Source: Betaproteobacteria bacterium
GTDB taxonomy: Bacteria > Pseudomonadota > Gammaproteobacteria > Burkholderiales > Gallionellaceae
Assembly: GCA_028871775.1 (NCBI GenBank)
Contig: JAGWMH010000112.1
Location: forward strand, 1 to 6,121
Length of the DNA: 6,121 nt
Reading direction: 5' to 3'
The position numbers and the translations under genes are program-made. Below are positions 1 through 5,683 of this stretch, one piece after another. The stretch's first letter is position 1. Each line of letters starts with the position of its first letter. The notes beneath the pieces were generated by a model that worked only from the letters and a program-made list of their open reading frames with translations, was not told where the DNA came from and made no database searches.

Positions 1-1562
1 TGGCTGGAATCCTGCAGCATGCGCGTGATTTCGGCGTCGGACAGGCCATATGAAGGCTTCACGGTAATCGCCGCTTCCACTCCGCTGCCCGCCTCGCGCG
101 CCGACACATTCAGCAGCCCGTCCGCGTCCACCTGGAAGGTGATGCGGATGCGCGCCGCGCCGGCCACCATGGGCGGAATGCCGCGCAGCTCGAACTTGGC
201 CAGCGAGCGGCAGTCGCCCACCAGTTCGCGCTCGCCCTGCACCACGTGGATGCTCATCGCAGTCTGCCCGTCCTTGAAGGTGGTGAATTCCTGCGCGCGC
301 GCGGTGGGAATGGTGCTGTTGCGCGGAATGATTTTTTCGGTCAGGCCGCCCATGGTTTCGATGCCCAGGCTGAGCGGGATCACGTCCAGCAGCAGCCAGT
401 CATCGCCGCCACGGTTGCCCGCCAGCACATTGGCCTGTATCGCCGCGCCCAATGCCACCACTTTGTCAGGGTCGAGATTGGTCAGCGGAGCCTGGCCGAA
501 AAATTCCGCCACGGCGCGCTGCACCTGCGGCATGCGCGTCGCGCCGCCCACCATCACCACCCCCTTGATATCCTGCACCTTCAAGCCGGCATCGCGCAGG
601 GCGCGGCGCACCGGCTGCATGGTATGCGCCACCAGATTCTGGCTCATGTCGTGAAAATCCTGCCGGGTCAGCACGGTGTCTATCGCCTCGCCGCTGCGCA
701 GGATGGCGGTCACACGCGTCTCGGCATGATCGGTGAGCTCTTCCTTGGCGGCGCGCGAGCGCGTCAGCAGCAACCGTGTGTCCGATGGGTCCAATGCCGA
801 GAGGTTGTTTTTTTCCAGCAGCCAGCAGTAGATGCGATGGTCGAAGTCGTCGCCGCCCAGCGCCGAATTGCCGTTGGTGGCAAGCACTTCAAACACGCCC
901 CTGGACAATTTGAGTATGGAAATATCGAACGTGCCGCCACCCAGGTCATACACCGCGTACACCCCCTCGGCGGCATTATCCAGCCCGTAAGCGATGGCGG
1001 CGGCGGTGGGTTCGTTGAGCAGCCGCAACACATTGAGCCCGGCCAGCTTCGCCGCATCCTTGGTGGCCTGGCGCTGTGCGTCGTCGAAATAGGCCGGCAC
1101 GGTGATAACCGCGCCGACCAGGCCGCCACCCAGCGCATCTTCGGCGCGGACGCGCAGCACCTTGAGAATTTCCGCCGACACCTCGACCGGGCTTTTCACT
1201 CCGGCCACGGTGCGCAGCTGCACCATGCCGGGCGCGTCCACAAAACGGTAGGGCAGCCCGCTGCCGCCGCCGATATCGGACAGGCCGCGCCCCATGAAGC
1301 GCTTGACCGAGACGATGGTATTGGCGGGATCCTCGCTCTGCACCGCCTGCGCGGCTTCACCCACCCGTGTGCTGCCATCGGCAAGATAACGCACCACCGA
1401 GGGCAGCAGCGCGCGCCCCTCGGCGTCGTTCAGCACCACGCTGATGCCGTTGCGCACCGTGGCCACCAGGGAATTGGTGGTGCCAAGGTCTATGCCCACC
1501 GCCAGGCGGTGCTGGTGCGGAGCGGCGCTGAGGCCGGGTTCGGAAATTTGCAGTAAAGCCAT
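1..1562 (-). CDS. hscA: Fe-S assembly Hsp70 chaperone HscA, N-terminal part
   Basis: HscA is the specialised Hsp70 that, driven by ATP and HscB, binds the LPPVK motif of IscU and promotes cluster transfer. The open frame gives 520 residues before the left edge; E. coli HscA has 616, so about 95 residues of the C-terminal lid are missing. The start [17 protein letters not shown] matches the E. coli N-terminus as I recall it, fixing the ATG. ATPase motifs follow in order: GIDLGTTNS (23-31), [14 protein letters not shown] (152-165), [11 protein letters not shown] (183-193), DLGGGTFD (206-213), [10 protein letters not shown] (336-345) and [11 protein letters not shown] (364-374). The linker [11 protein letters not shown] (390-400) leads into the substrate domain ([30 protein letters not shown]). 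The frame is unbroken. There is no Shine-Dalgarno: the repeat element lies directly against the start codon. DnaK is excluded by this N-terminus and by the operon position. Confidence 0.96.
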   Translation of the reverse strand, partial: MALLQISEPGLSAAPHQHRLAVGIDLGTTNSLVATVRNGISVVLNDAEGRALLPSVVRYLADGSTRVGEAAQAVQSEDPANTIVSVKRFMGRGLSDIGGGSGLPYRFVDAPGMVQLRTVAGVKSPVEVSAEILKVLRVRAEDALGGGLVGAVITVPAYFDDAQRQATKDAAKLAGLNVLRLLNEPTAAAIAYGLDNAAEGVYAVYDLGGGTFDISILKLSRGVFEVLATNGNSALGGDDFDHRIYCWLLEKNNLSALDPSDTRLLLTRSRAAKEELTDHAETRVTAILRSGEAIDTVLTRQDFHDMSQNLVAHTMQPVRRALRDAGLKVQDIKGVVMVGGATRMPQVQRAVAEFFGQAPLTNLDPDKVVALGAAIQANVLAGNRGGDDWLLLDVIPLSLGIETMGGLTEKIIPRNSTIPTARAQEFTTFKDGQTAMSIHVVQGERELVGDCRSLAKFELRGIPPMVAGAARIRITFQVDADGLLNVSAREAGSGVEAAITVKPSYGLSDAEITRMLQDSS

Positions 1563-1564
1563 TT

Positions 1565-1639
1565 AGTCGTTAGTCGTTAGCCGTTAGTCGTTAGTTGCTG
1601 GTGGTTTAACTAGCAACTTGCGTCCAATAACTTACGACT
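1565..1639 (-). repeat. Intergenic inverted repeat with 7-base units, hscB-hscA gap (copy 2)
   Basis: Arms of 32 bases (1565-1596 and 1608-1639) flank an 11-base loop and agree at 23 of 32 positions. The left arm on the plus strand is a tandem array of four 7-base units (AGTCGTT, AGTCGTT, AGCCGTT, AGTCGTT) plus AGTT. The right arm is more worn. In the mRNA three of the nine differences become G-U pairs. This is a diverged copy, in the same orientation, of the element at 3078-3157: both share the loop end GGTTTAACTA and the outer end ACGACTGC. It begins right after the hscB stop and ends two bases from the hscA start codon. Confidence 0.8.
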
Positions 1640-1643
1640 GCTT

Positions 1644-2180
1644 TTAAGTATCTATCGCATCGAACGCGGAAGCGATTTCCTCCGCAAGCCTTTCCTGGAA
1701 TTTGAGTTTGCGCACGCTTTCGGCTGCCACCGCATAGTCGCACTCGATATCGATCTTGTCGGCAAGCTGCGCCTCAAGGCCGCGCATTTCACGCTGCAGG
1801 CGCGATTCCAGCTTGTCCAGTTCCACTGCATCGCGCGCCTGCCGAGCTTCCCCAATGGCTTCGCGCCATTCCATCTGCTCCATCAGAAAATCCGCCGGCA
1901 TCGCGGTGTTGGTTTCTTCCTGGATATCCACGCCATGCAGGGAAAGCAGATAGCGCGCGCGTCTGGCGGGATTGCTCAAGGTCTGGTAGGCCTCATTCAC
2001 CCGCGTCGCCCATTGCATGGAGATACGGCGCTCGGCCTCGGAAAGATGGGAAAACTTGTCCGGATGAACCTGTTCCTGCAGCGCATGGTAACTCTGGTCA
2101 AGCAGCGCGCCATCGAGCCGGTAGCTTGCCGGCAGGCCGAATAACTGGAAGAAGTCCTGCTGGAAACCGGGAGCCGACAT
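1644..2180 (-). CDS. hscB: Fe-S assembly J-domain co-chaperone HscB
   Basis: HscB is the J-type co-chaperone that brings IscU to the chaperone HscA and stimulates HscA's ATPase, helping release the cluster. The 178 residues (E. coli HscB has 171) start with FQQDFFQLFGLPASY, the family N-terminus. An N-terminal J domain runs to about residue 75 with the HPDKF loop (HPD at 39-41). The motif NPARRARYLLSLHG (70-83) and a C-terminal three-helix IscU-binding part follow, including LMEQMEWREAIGEAR (99-113) and VRKLKFQERL near the end. It lacks the N-terminal zinc-binding cysteines of mitochondrial homologues, as bacterial HscB does. The start has only a poor Shine-Dalgarno (AAGAA, about seven bases upstream), lying beyond the hairpin element in the gap. 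A repeat element occupies the gap to hscA. Confidence 0.96.
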   Translation of the reverse strand: MSAPGFQQDFFQLFGLPASYRLDGALLDQSYHALQEQVHPDKFSHLSEAERRISMQWATRVNEAYQTLSNPARRARYLLSLHGVDIQEETNTAMPADFLMEQMEWREAIGEARQARDAVELDKLESRLQREMRGLEAQLADKIDIECDYAVAAESVRKLKFQERLAEEIASAFDAIDT

Positions 2181-2210
2181 TGAATGGTTCTTGAAAACGT
2201 TACGAGCGAA

Positions 2211-2297
2211 GGCAGAACAAGGCGTGCGAGGGCGAGAATGCGGAATTTACAAATGAGTAAATGAGCATTCCGAGCCCTCAAGCAACGCAGTTATGCC
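2211..2297 (-). repeat. Intergenic hairpin element in the iscA-hscB gap
   Basis: The iscA-hscB gap (2181-2311) is filled mostly by one imperfect inverted repeat. From the outside in, the pairs are GGCATAAC/GTTCTGCC ends (imperfect), GAGGGC with GCCCTC (2274-2279 and 2228-2233), GAATGC with GCATTC (2265-2270 and 2236-2241), and ATTTAC with GTAAAT (2257-2262 and 2245-2250), around a 6-base loop. Small internal loops separate the stems. No T-run follows, so it is not an intrinsic terminator. Its sequence is unrelated to the 7-base-unit element of the other two gaps. It resembles the dispersed hairpin repeats common between genes of beta- and gammaproteobacteria, but its copy number cannot be judged from this window. 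Confidence 0.8.
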
Positions 2298-2311
2298 AAG
2301 CGCAGTAGTTT

Positions 2312-2635
2312 TCATACGCCGAAGCTTTCGCCGCAGCCGCACTCGCTCTTCACATTAGGATTCTTGAACTTGAAGCCCTCGTTCAAGCCCTCGCGCGTGT
2401 AGTCCAGTTCCATGCCGTCAACGTAGGCCAGGCTCTTCGGGTCGACCAGAACCGTCACACCGCCGCTGACAAACTGTATATCATCGTTGCCCACTTCATC
2501 GGCGAATTCCAGCTTGTAGGACATGCCCGAGCAACCGCTGGTGCGCACGCCGACGCGCAGGCCAACGCCCTTGCCGCGTTTGGCCAGGAAATTCCGCACA
2601 TGTTGTACCGCATTTTCAGTCAATGTAATAGCCAT
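2312..2635 (-). CDS. iscA: A-type iron-sulfur carrier IscA
   Basis: IscA is a small A-type carrier that takes clusters (or iron) from the assembly machinery to target enzymes, particularly in [4Fe-4S] maturation. The product has 107 residues, the same as E. coli IscA. Its three ligand cysteines stand at the family positions: C35 in [10 protein letters not shown], and C99 and C101 in the C-terminal SECGCGESF. The central segment [20 protein letters not shown] is also typical. The ribosome binding site AGGA (2642-2645) lies six bases upstream, inside the end of iscU, so co-translation is likely. The wider HesB/ErpA family shares the fold, but the position between iscU and hscB makes IscA the clear choice. 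A 131-base gap with a hairpin element follows before hscB. Confidence 0.97.
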   Translation of the reverse strand: MAITLTENAVQHVRNFLAKRGKGVGLRVGVRTSGCSGMSYKLEFADEVGNDDIQFVSGGVTVLVDPKSLAYVDGMELDYTREGLNEGFKFKNPNVKSECGCGESFGV

Positions 2636-2638
2636 TTT

Positions 2639-3061
2639 TTATCCTTTGCAATTTTCCTTGCAGGCAGGCGCCTCCAGCATTGCGCCATGCTTGCTCTTGT
2701 AGTCTCGTACTGCCGCCTTGATGGCGTCCTCCGCCAGAATCGAACAGTGAATCTTGACCGGCGGCAGCGCCAGTTCCTCTGCAATCTGGCTGTTCCTGAT
2801 CTGCAAAGCCTCGTCCACCGTCTTGCCCTTGACCCACTCGGTCACCAGCGAGCTCGATGCAATTGCCGAACCGCAGCCGTAGGTCTTGAACTTGGCATCC
2901 TCGATGACGCCATCCTTGCCCACCTTGATTTGCAGCTTCATCACGTCGCCGCAGGCCGGTGCGCCCACCATGCCGGTGCCCACCTGCGCGTCGCCCTTGT
3001 CCAGCGAGCCGACGTTGCGCGGATGTTCGTAGTGGTCCAGAACCTTTTCACTGTAAGACAT
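2639..3061 (-). CDS. iscU: Iron-sulfur cluster assembly scaffold IscU
   Basis: IscU is the scaffold on which IscS-derived sulfur and iron are joined into a [2Fe-2S] cluster before transfer to target proteins. The 140-residue product shows the cluster site at E. coli numbering: C37 with D39 (APACGDVMKL), C63 (YGCGSA), H105 and C106 (KIHCSI). The HscA recognition motif LPPVK is at 99-103. It is about 12 residues longer than E. coli IscU (128). The extra tail, following YKSKHG, contains two more cysteines, C134 and C138, in PACKENCKG. The start is set by the universal MSYSEKVLDHYE N-terminus and an AGGAG four bases upstream that sits in a hairpin. The stop is three bases before the iscA ATG, and the iscA ribosome binding site lies in the last iscU codons, so the two genes are probably translationally coupled. 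Confidence 0.97.
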   Translation of the reverse strand: MSYSEKVLDHYEHPRNVGSLDKGDAQVGTGMVGAPACGDVMKLQIKVGKDGVIEDAKFKTYGCGSAIASSSLVTEWVKGKTVDEALQIRNSQIAEELALPPVKIHCSILAEDAIKAAVRDYKSKHGAMLEAPACKENCKG

Positions 3062-3064
3062 TTT

Positions 3065-3079
3065 GCTCCTTTCAGGAGC
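3065..3079 (-). promoter_or_regulatory. Hairpin enclosing the iscU ribosome binding site
   Basis: The minus strand reads GCTCCT-GAA-AGGAGC, a perfect 6-base-pair stem with a 3-base loop, followed by AAA and the iscU ATG. The 3' arm contains the Shine-Dalgarno AGGAG (3066-3070), 4 bases from the start codon. When folded, the site would be closed to the ribosome. The first two bases of this hairpin (3078-3079) are also the last pairs of the larger upstream hairpin, so the two structures compete slightly or stack. A regulatory effect is inferred. Confidence 0.65.
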
Positions 3080-3157
3080 AGTCGCTAGACGCTAGTCGCT
3101 GGTCGCTAGTTCAAAACAGGTTTAACTAACGGCTAACGACCAACGTCTAACGACTGC
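3078..3157 (-). repeat. Intergenic inverted repeat with 7-base units, iscS-iscU gap (copy 1)
   Basis: Two 34-base arms (3078-3111 and 3124-3157) flank a 12-base loop. The arms agree at 27 of 34 positions, and all seven differences are transitions. Read as the operon's mRNA, five of those seven become G-U pairs, leaving only two A-C mismatches; read from the plus strand, the same five would be mismatches. Each arm consists of four 7-base units of the AGTCGYT type followed by AGTT. No T-run follows the hairpin, so it is not a classical terminator. It starts just after the iscS stop codon. A diverged copy lies in the hscB-hscA gap. Confidence 0.85.
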
Positions 3158-3163
3158 CTTTAT

Positions 3164-4378
3164 TCAATGCGCCGCCCACTGCACGTTATTCAGATCAACC
3201 CCATCCTTGTACATCTCCCACAGCGGGGAGAGCTCGCGCAGTTTGCCGATCTTGCCCTGCAACAATTCCACCGCGTAGTCCACCTCTTCCATTGTGGTGA
3301 ACCGCCCCACGGAAAAACGGATGGAACTGTGCGCCAGTTCGTCGCTGCGCCCCAGGGCGCGCAGCACATAGGACGGCTCCAGGCTGGCCGAGGTGCAGGC
3401 GGAGCCGCTGGAAACCGCGATATCCTTGACCGCCATGATCAGCGATTCGCCTTCCACAAAACTGAAACTGACATTCAGGTTGTGCGGCACGCGCTGCTCC
3501 ATATCGCCGTTGAGGTGCACCTCTTCCATGCTGGACAGGCCGCGCCACAGGCGATCGCGCAGCATGCGGATGCGCTCGTTCTCCGCCGCCATTTCCTGCT
3601 GCGCAATGCGGAACGCCTCACCCATGCCGACGATCTGGTGCGTCGGCAAGGTGCCGGAGCGCATACCGCGCTCGTGCCCGCCGCCGTGCATCTGCGCCTC
3701 GATCCGCACGCGCGGTTTGCGCCGCACATACAGCGCGCCTATGCCTTTGGGGCCGTAGGTCTTGTGCGCGGAAAACGACATCATATCCACTTTCAATTGC
3801 TGCAGGTCTATCGCCACCTTGCCGGTGGCTTGCGCCGCGTCAACGTGGAACAGGATGCCGCGCTCGCGGCAGATTTCACCGATGGCGGCGATGTCCTGGA
3901 TCACGCCGATTTCGTTGTTCACCAGCATCACCGAAACGATGATGGTGTCGGGGCGCAATGCCGCCCTGAGTTTTTCCAGGTCGAGCAAGCCATTTGCCTC
4001 GGGAGCCAGATACGTGGCAGAAAATCCCTGCCGCTCCAGTTCGCGCACGGTGTCGAGCACGGCCTTGTGCTCGGTCATCATGGTGATGATGTGCTTGCCC
4101 TTGCCCGAATAAAAATGCGCCGCGCCTTTCAGCGCCAGATTATTTGACTCGGTAGCGCCGGAAGTCCAGACGATCTCCTTGGGGTCCGCGTTCACCAGCG
4201 CCGCCACCTGTGCCCGCGCGCGCTCCACCGCCTCATCCGCCACCCACCCGTAAGAATGGGAACGGCTGGCCGGGTTGCCGAACTTCTCGGTCAGGTAGGG
4301 AATCATCGCTTCGGCCACGCGTGGATCAACCGGTGTGGTGGCCGAATAGTCCAGATAAATGGGGAGATGCAAACTCAT
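3164..4378 (-). CDS. iscS: Cysteine desulfurase IscS
   Basis: IscS is a pyridoxal-phosphate enzyme that converts cysteine to alanine. It passes the sulfur as a persulfide to IscU for cluster building and to other acceptors for tRNA thiolation. At 404 residues it has exactly the length of E. coli IscS and a similar ending ([19 protein letters not shown]). Visible active-site residues are H104 (TEHKA), the PLP-binding segment [11 protein letters not shown], the Schiff-base lysine K206 in [12 protein letters not shown], and the persulfide cysteine C328 in the mobile loop [15 protein letters not shown], which marks a group I desulfurase. The Shine-Dalgarno is only AGG (4387-4389), 8 bases from the ATG. 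The 29-base gap after iscR is too short for the larger leader that separates these two genes in E. coli. Downstream, a 102-base gap with a long inverted repeat separates it from iscU. No irregularity is seen in the coding sequence. Confidence 0.97.
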   Translation of the reverse strand: MSLHLPIYLDYSATTPVDPRVAEAMIPYLTEKFGNPASRSHSYGWVADEAVERARAQVAALVNADPKEIVWTSGATESNNLALKGAAHFYSGKGKHIITMMTEHKAVLDTVRELERQGFSATYLAPEANGLLDLEKLRAALRPDTIIVSVMLVNNEIGVIQDIAAIGEICRERGILFHVDAAQATGKVAIDLQQLKVDMMSFSAHKTYGPKGIGALYVRRKPRVRIEAQMHGGGHERGMRSGTLPTHQIVGMGEAFRIAQQEMAAENERIRMLRDRLWRGLSSMEEVHLNGDMEQRVPHNLNVSFSFVEGESLIMAVKDIAVSSGSACTSASLEPSYVLRALGRSDELAHSSIRFSVGRFTTMEEVDYAVELLQGKIGKLRELSPLWEMYKDGVDLNNVQWAAH

Positions 4379-4407
4379 TTTAATCGCCTGTAATTATATG
4401 CGCTCGA

Positions 4408-4881
4408 TCAAACCGGAACCGGTTCGGTCTTGGCTGGGCGCTTGCTGAGGGTCACCGGCACCGCTTCCGCATTGGTCTTGCCATGATCATTCACCAGCTG
4501 CTGCAAATTCACCCCCGCCAGATAGCGGTACAAGGCGTCATTCAGCCCCATCCATAAATCATGGGTGATGCACTGCTGCTGGTCATGGCAATCGCCCTTG
4601 CCGCCGCATTTTGTCGTATCCACCGGCTCGTCCACCGCCGTGATGATGTCGGCGATTGAAATTTTTGCGCTGGGGCGCGCCAGGCAATATCCGCCGCCGG
4701 GTCCGCGCACGCTCTCCACGATGTTGTGCCTGCGCAGCTTGCCGAACAACTGCTCAAGATAAGACAGCGAAATCTTCTGCCGCCCGCTGATGCTCGCCAG
4801 CGTAACCGGGTCATGCCCGCCGCGAATCGCCAGATCGACCATCGCGGTGACGGCGAAACGCCCTTTTGTAGTGAGTCGCAT
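4408..4881 (-). CDS. iscR: Rrf2-family [2Fe-2S] transcription regulator IscR
   Basis: IscR senses the cell's iron-sulfur status and, when it holds a [2Fe-2S] cluster, represses its own operon. The protein from the chosen start has 157 residues, beginning MRLTTKGRFAVTAM, the conserved Rrf2 N-terminus; E. coli IscR has 162. A winged helix-turn-helix spans about residues 1-65, with the recognition region ISLSYLEQLFGKLRR (including E43) and the wing RGPGGGY. The cluster ligands are all present and at E. coli numbers: C92, C98, C104 and H107. The tail after about residue 135 is Pro/Thr-rich and poorly conserved in this family. It is the first gene of the isc unit, with its own promoter and IscR box, and ends 29 bases before iscS. 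Identification is firm; autoregulation is inferred from the box. Confidence 0.96.
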   Translation of the reverse strand: MRLTTKGRFAVTAMVDLAIRGGHDPVTLASISGRQKISLSYLEQLFGKLRRHNIVESVRGPGGGYCLARPSAKISIADIITAVDEPVDTTKCGGKGDCHDQQQCITHDLWMGLNDALYRYLAGVNLQQLVNDHGKTNAEAVPVTLSKRPAKTEPVPV

Positions 4882-4886
4882 GATTG

Positions 4887-4893
4887 CCTCCTC
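4887..4893 (-). promoter_or_regulatory. Strong ribosome binding site of iscR
   Basis: The minus strand reads GAGGAGG, then five bases, then the ATG at 4881. This almost perfect Shine-Dalgarno decides the iscR start: an upstream in-frame ATG at 4962 would add 27 residues, lie inside the IscR box and precede the likely transcription start. Confidence 0.85.
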
Positions 4894-4933
4894 AAAATTC
4901 AAACCGTGAAACCAGCCAGTAAATTTGTGGAAA

Positions 4934-4962
4934 ACAATACAATACCCGAACATTTTAGTCAA
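4934..4962 (-). promoter_or_regulatory. Probable sigma-70 promoter of iscR and the isc operon
   Basis: A -35 hexamer TTGACT (4957-4962, five of six consensus bases) is followed by 17 bases and then TATTGT (4934-4939, four of six) as a possible -10. Transcription would start near 4927, giving a leader of about 45 bases before the iscR ATG. The -35 lies inside the IscR box. The weak -10 is typical of a regulated promoter, but its exact placement is uncertain. Confidence 0.6.
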
Positions 4963-4966
4963 CTAT
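4942..4966 (-). promoter_or_regulatory. IscR type 1 binding box upstream of iscR
   Basis: On the minus strand the 25 bases read ATAGTTGACT-AAAAT-GTTCGGGTAT. Compared with the E. coli type 1 consensus recalled from the literature (ATASYYGACT, RWWWY, AGTCRRSTAT), 23 of 25 positions agree. The two misses are the first two bases of the right half. Type 1 boxes are bound by IscR carrying its [2Fe-2S] cluster, which represses the isc promoter. The box covers the probable -35 hexamer, as expected for repression, and overlaps the last codons and stop codon of cysE. Binding is inferred, not shown. Confidence 0.8.
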
Positions 4967-5683
4967 TTTGTTCAGGTAATTGGGGTCGAATTTGTCGGCG
5001 GTGGCGCGCTCCTCTTCGATGTTCACGCCCATCCTTTCCAGCTGTTCGAGGATGAGGTTGATGCGCTGATCCACCACCATGCTGTGGCCGAGCAGGCCGT
5101 GGATGGCTTTGGACAATGGATCGTTCTGGTCATTGCCGATGCCGTAGGCGTTGAAGCCCTGCGTCTTCTTCGCCTCGTCGAGGATGCGCGCCGGGATGCC
5201 CGCCGCCGTCGCCCCCGCCGGGACATCCTTCACCACCACGGCGTTGGAGCCAATCTTGGCATTGTCGCCGATGTGGATCGGCCCGAGGATTTTCGCCCCC
5301 GCCCCCACCACCACGCCGTTGCCCAGCGTGGGATGGCGCTTGCCTTCCTTCCACGAGGTGCCGCCCAGGGTCACGCCGTGATACAGCGTCACGTCGTCGC
5401 CGATCTCGGCGGTCTCGCCGATCACCACGCCCATGCCGTGGTCGATGAAAAAGCGCCGCCCGATGGTCGCCCCCGGATGGATCTCGATGCCGGTCAGCGC
5501 GCGGCCGATATGCGACAGGAAGCGCGCCAGCCATTTGAAGTTGGCGCGCCACAAACGATACGCCATGCGATGAAAAATGCGCGCGTGCAAGCCGGGGTAG
5601 CAGGTCAGCACCTCGAAGGTGGTGCGTGCCGCCGGGTCGCGGGCAAATACGCTGGCAATGTCCTCTCGGATGTTGCTAAACAT
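4955..5683 (-). CDS. cysE: Serine O-acetyltransferase
   Basis: This 242-residue cytoplasmic enzyme transfers acetyl from acetyl-CoA to serine. The product, O-acetylserine, is the direct precursor of cysteine. The N-terminal helical part (about 1-62) is followed by a left-handed beta-helix of hexapeptide repeats from about 65 to 168 ([55 protein letters not shown]). The expected catalytic His is H82 in IDHGMG, and H117 in RHPTL is a second active-site His. E67 stands where E. coli CysE has the Asp partner of the catalytic His, as in the shorter EpsC/NifP-type enzymes. A Shine-Dalgarno AGGAAG (5693-5698) lies inside the trmJ end, 9 bases before the ATG. The last three codons and the stop form part of the IscR box of the next gene. 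Placing a cysteine-synthesis gene before iscR links sulfur supply to IscS, which consumes cysteine; that functional link is inferred. Confidence 0.95.
   Translation of the reverse strand: MFSNIREDIASVFARDPAARTTFEVLTCYPGLHARIFHRMAYRLWRANFKWLARFLSHIGRALTGIEIHPGATIGRRFFIDHGMGVVIGETAEIGDDVTLYHGVTLGGTSWKEGKRHPTLGNGVVVGAGAKILGPIHIGDNAKIGSNAVVVKDVPAGATAAGIPARILDEAKKTQGFNAYGIGNDQNDPLSKAIHGLLGHSMVVDQRINLILEQLERMGVNIEEERATADKFDPNYLNKIVD

Noticed and set aside
246..1556. A long open frame of 436 codons on the plus strand opposite hscA.
   Set aside because: It mirrors the hscA codons in a high-GC gene, is rich in His, Gln, Arg and Ala without recognisable motifs, and lies opposite a well-conserved Hsp70 frame.
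1565..1639. A CRISPR-like array, because of the regular short repeats.
   Set aside because: The units are 7 bases and contiguous, with no spacers, and the arms form a palindrome.
3078..3157. An intrinsic terminator between iscS and iscU.
   Set aside because: No T-run follows the 3' arm on the minus strand; the next bases are the iscU ribosome-site hairpin and start codon. The hairpins at 2211-2297 and 1565-1639 also lack T-runs.
3167..4147. A 326-codon plus-strand open frame opposite iscS.
   Set aside because: Its composition is that of a codon-bias shadow and the opposite strand is unmistakably IscS.
4393..4398. A perfect TATAAT on the minus strand between iscR and iscS, as an internal promoter.
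   Set aside because: No acceptable -35 hexamer is found 15-19 bases upstream, and the gap is short and AT-rich by chance; kept only as a weak possibility.
4416..4425. The perfect 10-base palindrome GAACCGGTTC near the end of iscR, as an operator.
   Set aside because: It lies in codons for the Pro/Val-rich IscR tail, has no matching partner elsewhere in the window and fits no regulator I know.
4882..4962. A 27-residue N-terminal extension of IscR from an upstream in-frame ATG at 4962.
   Set aside because: It would begin inside the IscR box and upstream of the likely transcription start, while the ATG at 4881 has a perfect Shine-Dalgarno and the conserved N-terminus MRLTTKGRFAV.
4967..4995. 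A second IscR box further into cysE, as E. coli has more than one.
   Set aside because: The best candidate, around a GACCCC stretch, matches the consensus at only about half the positions and is explained by conserved cysE codons.
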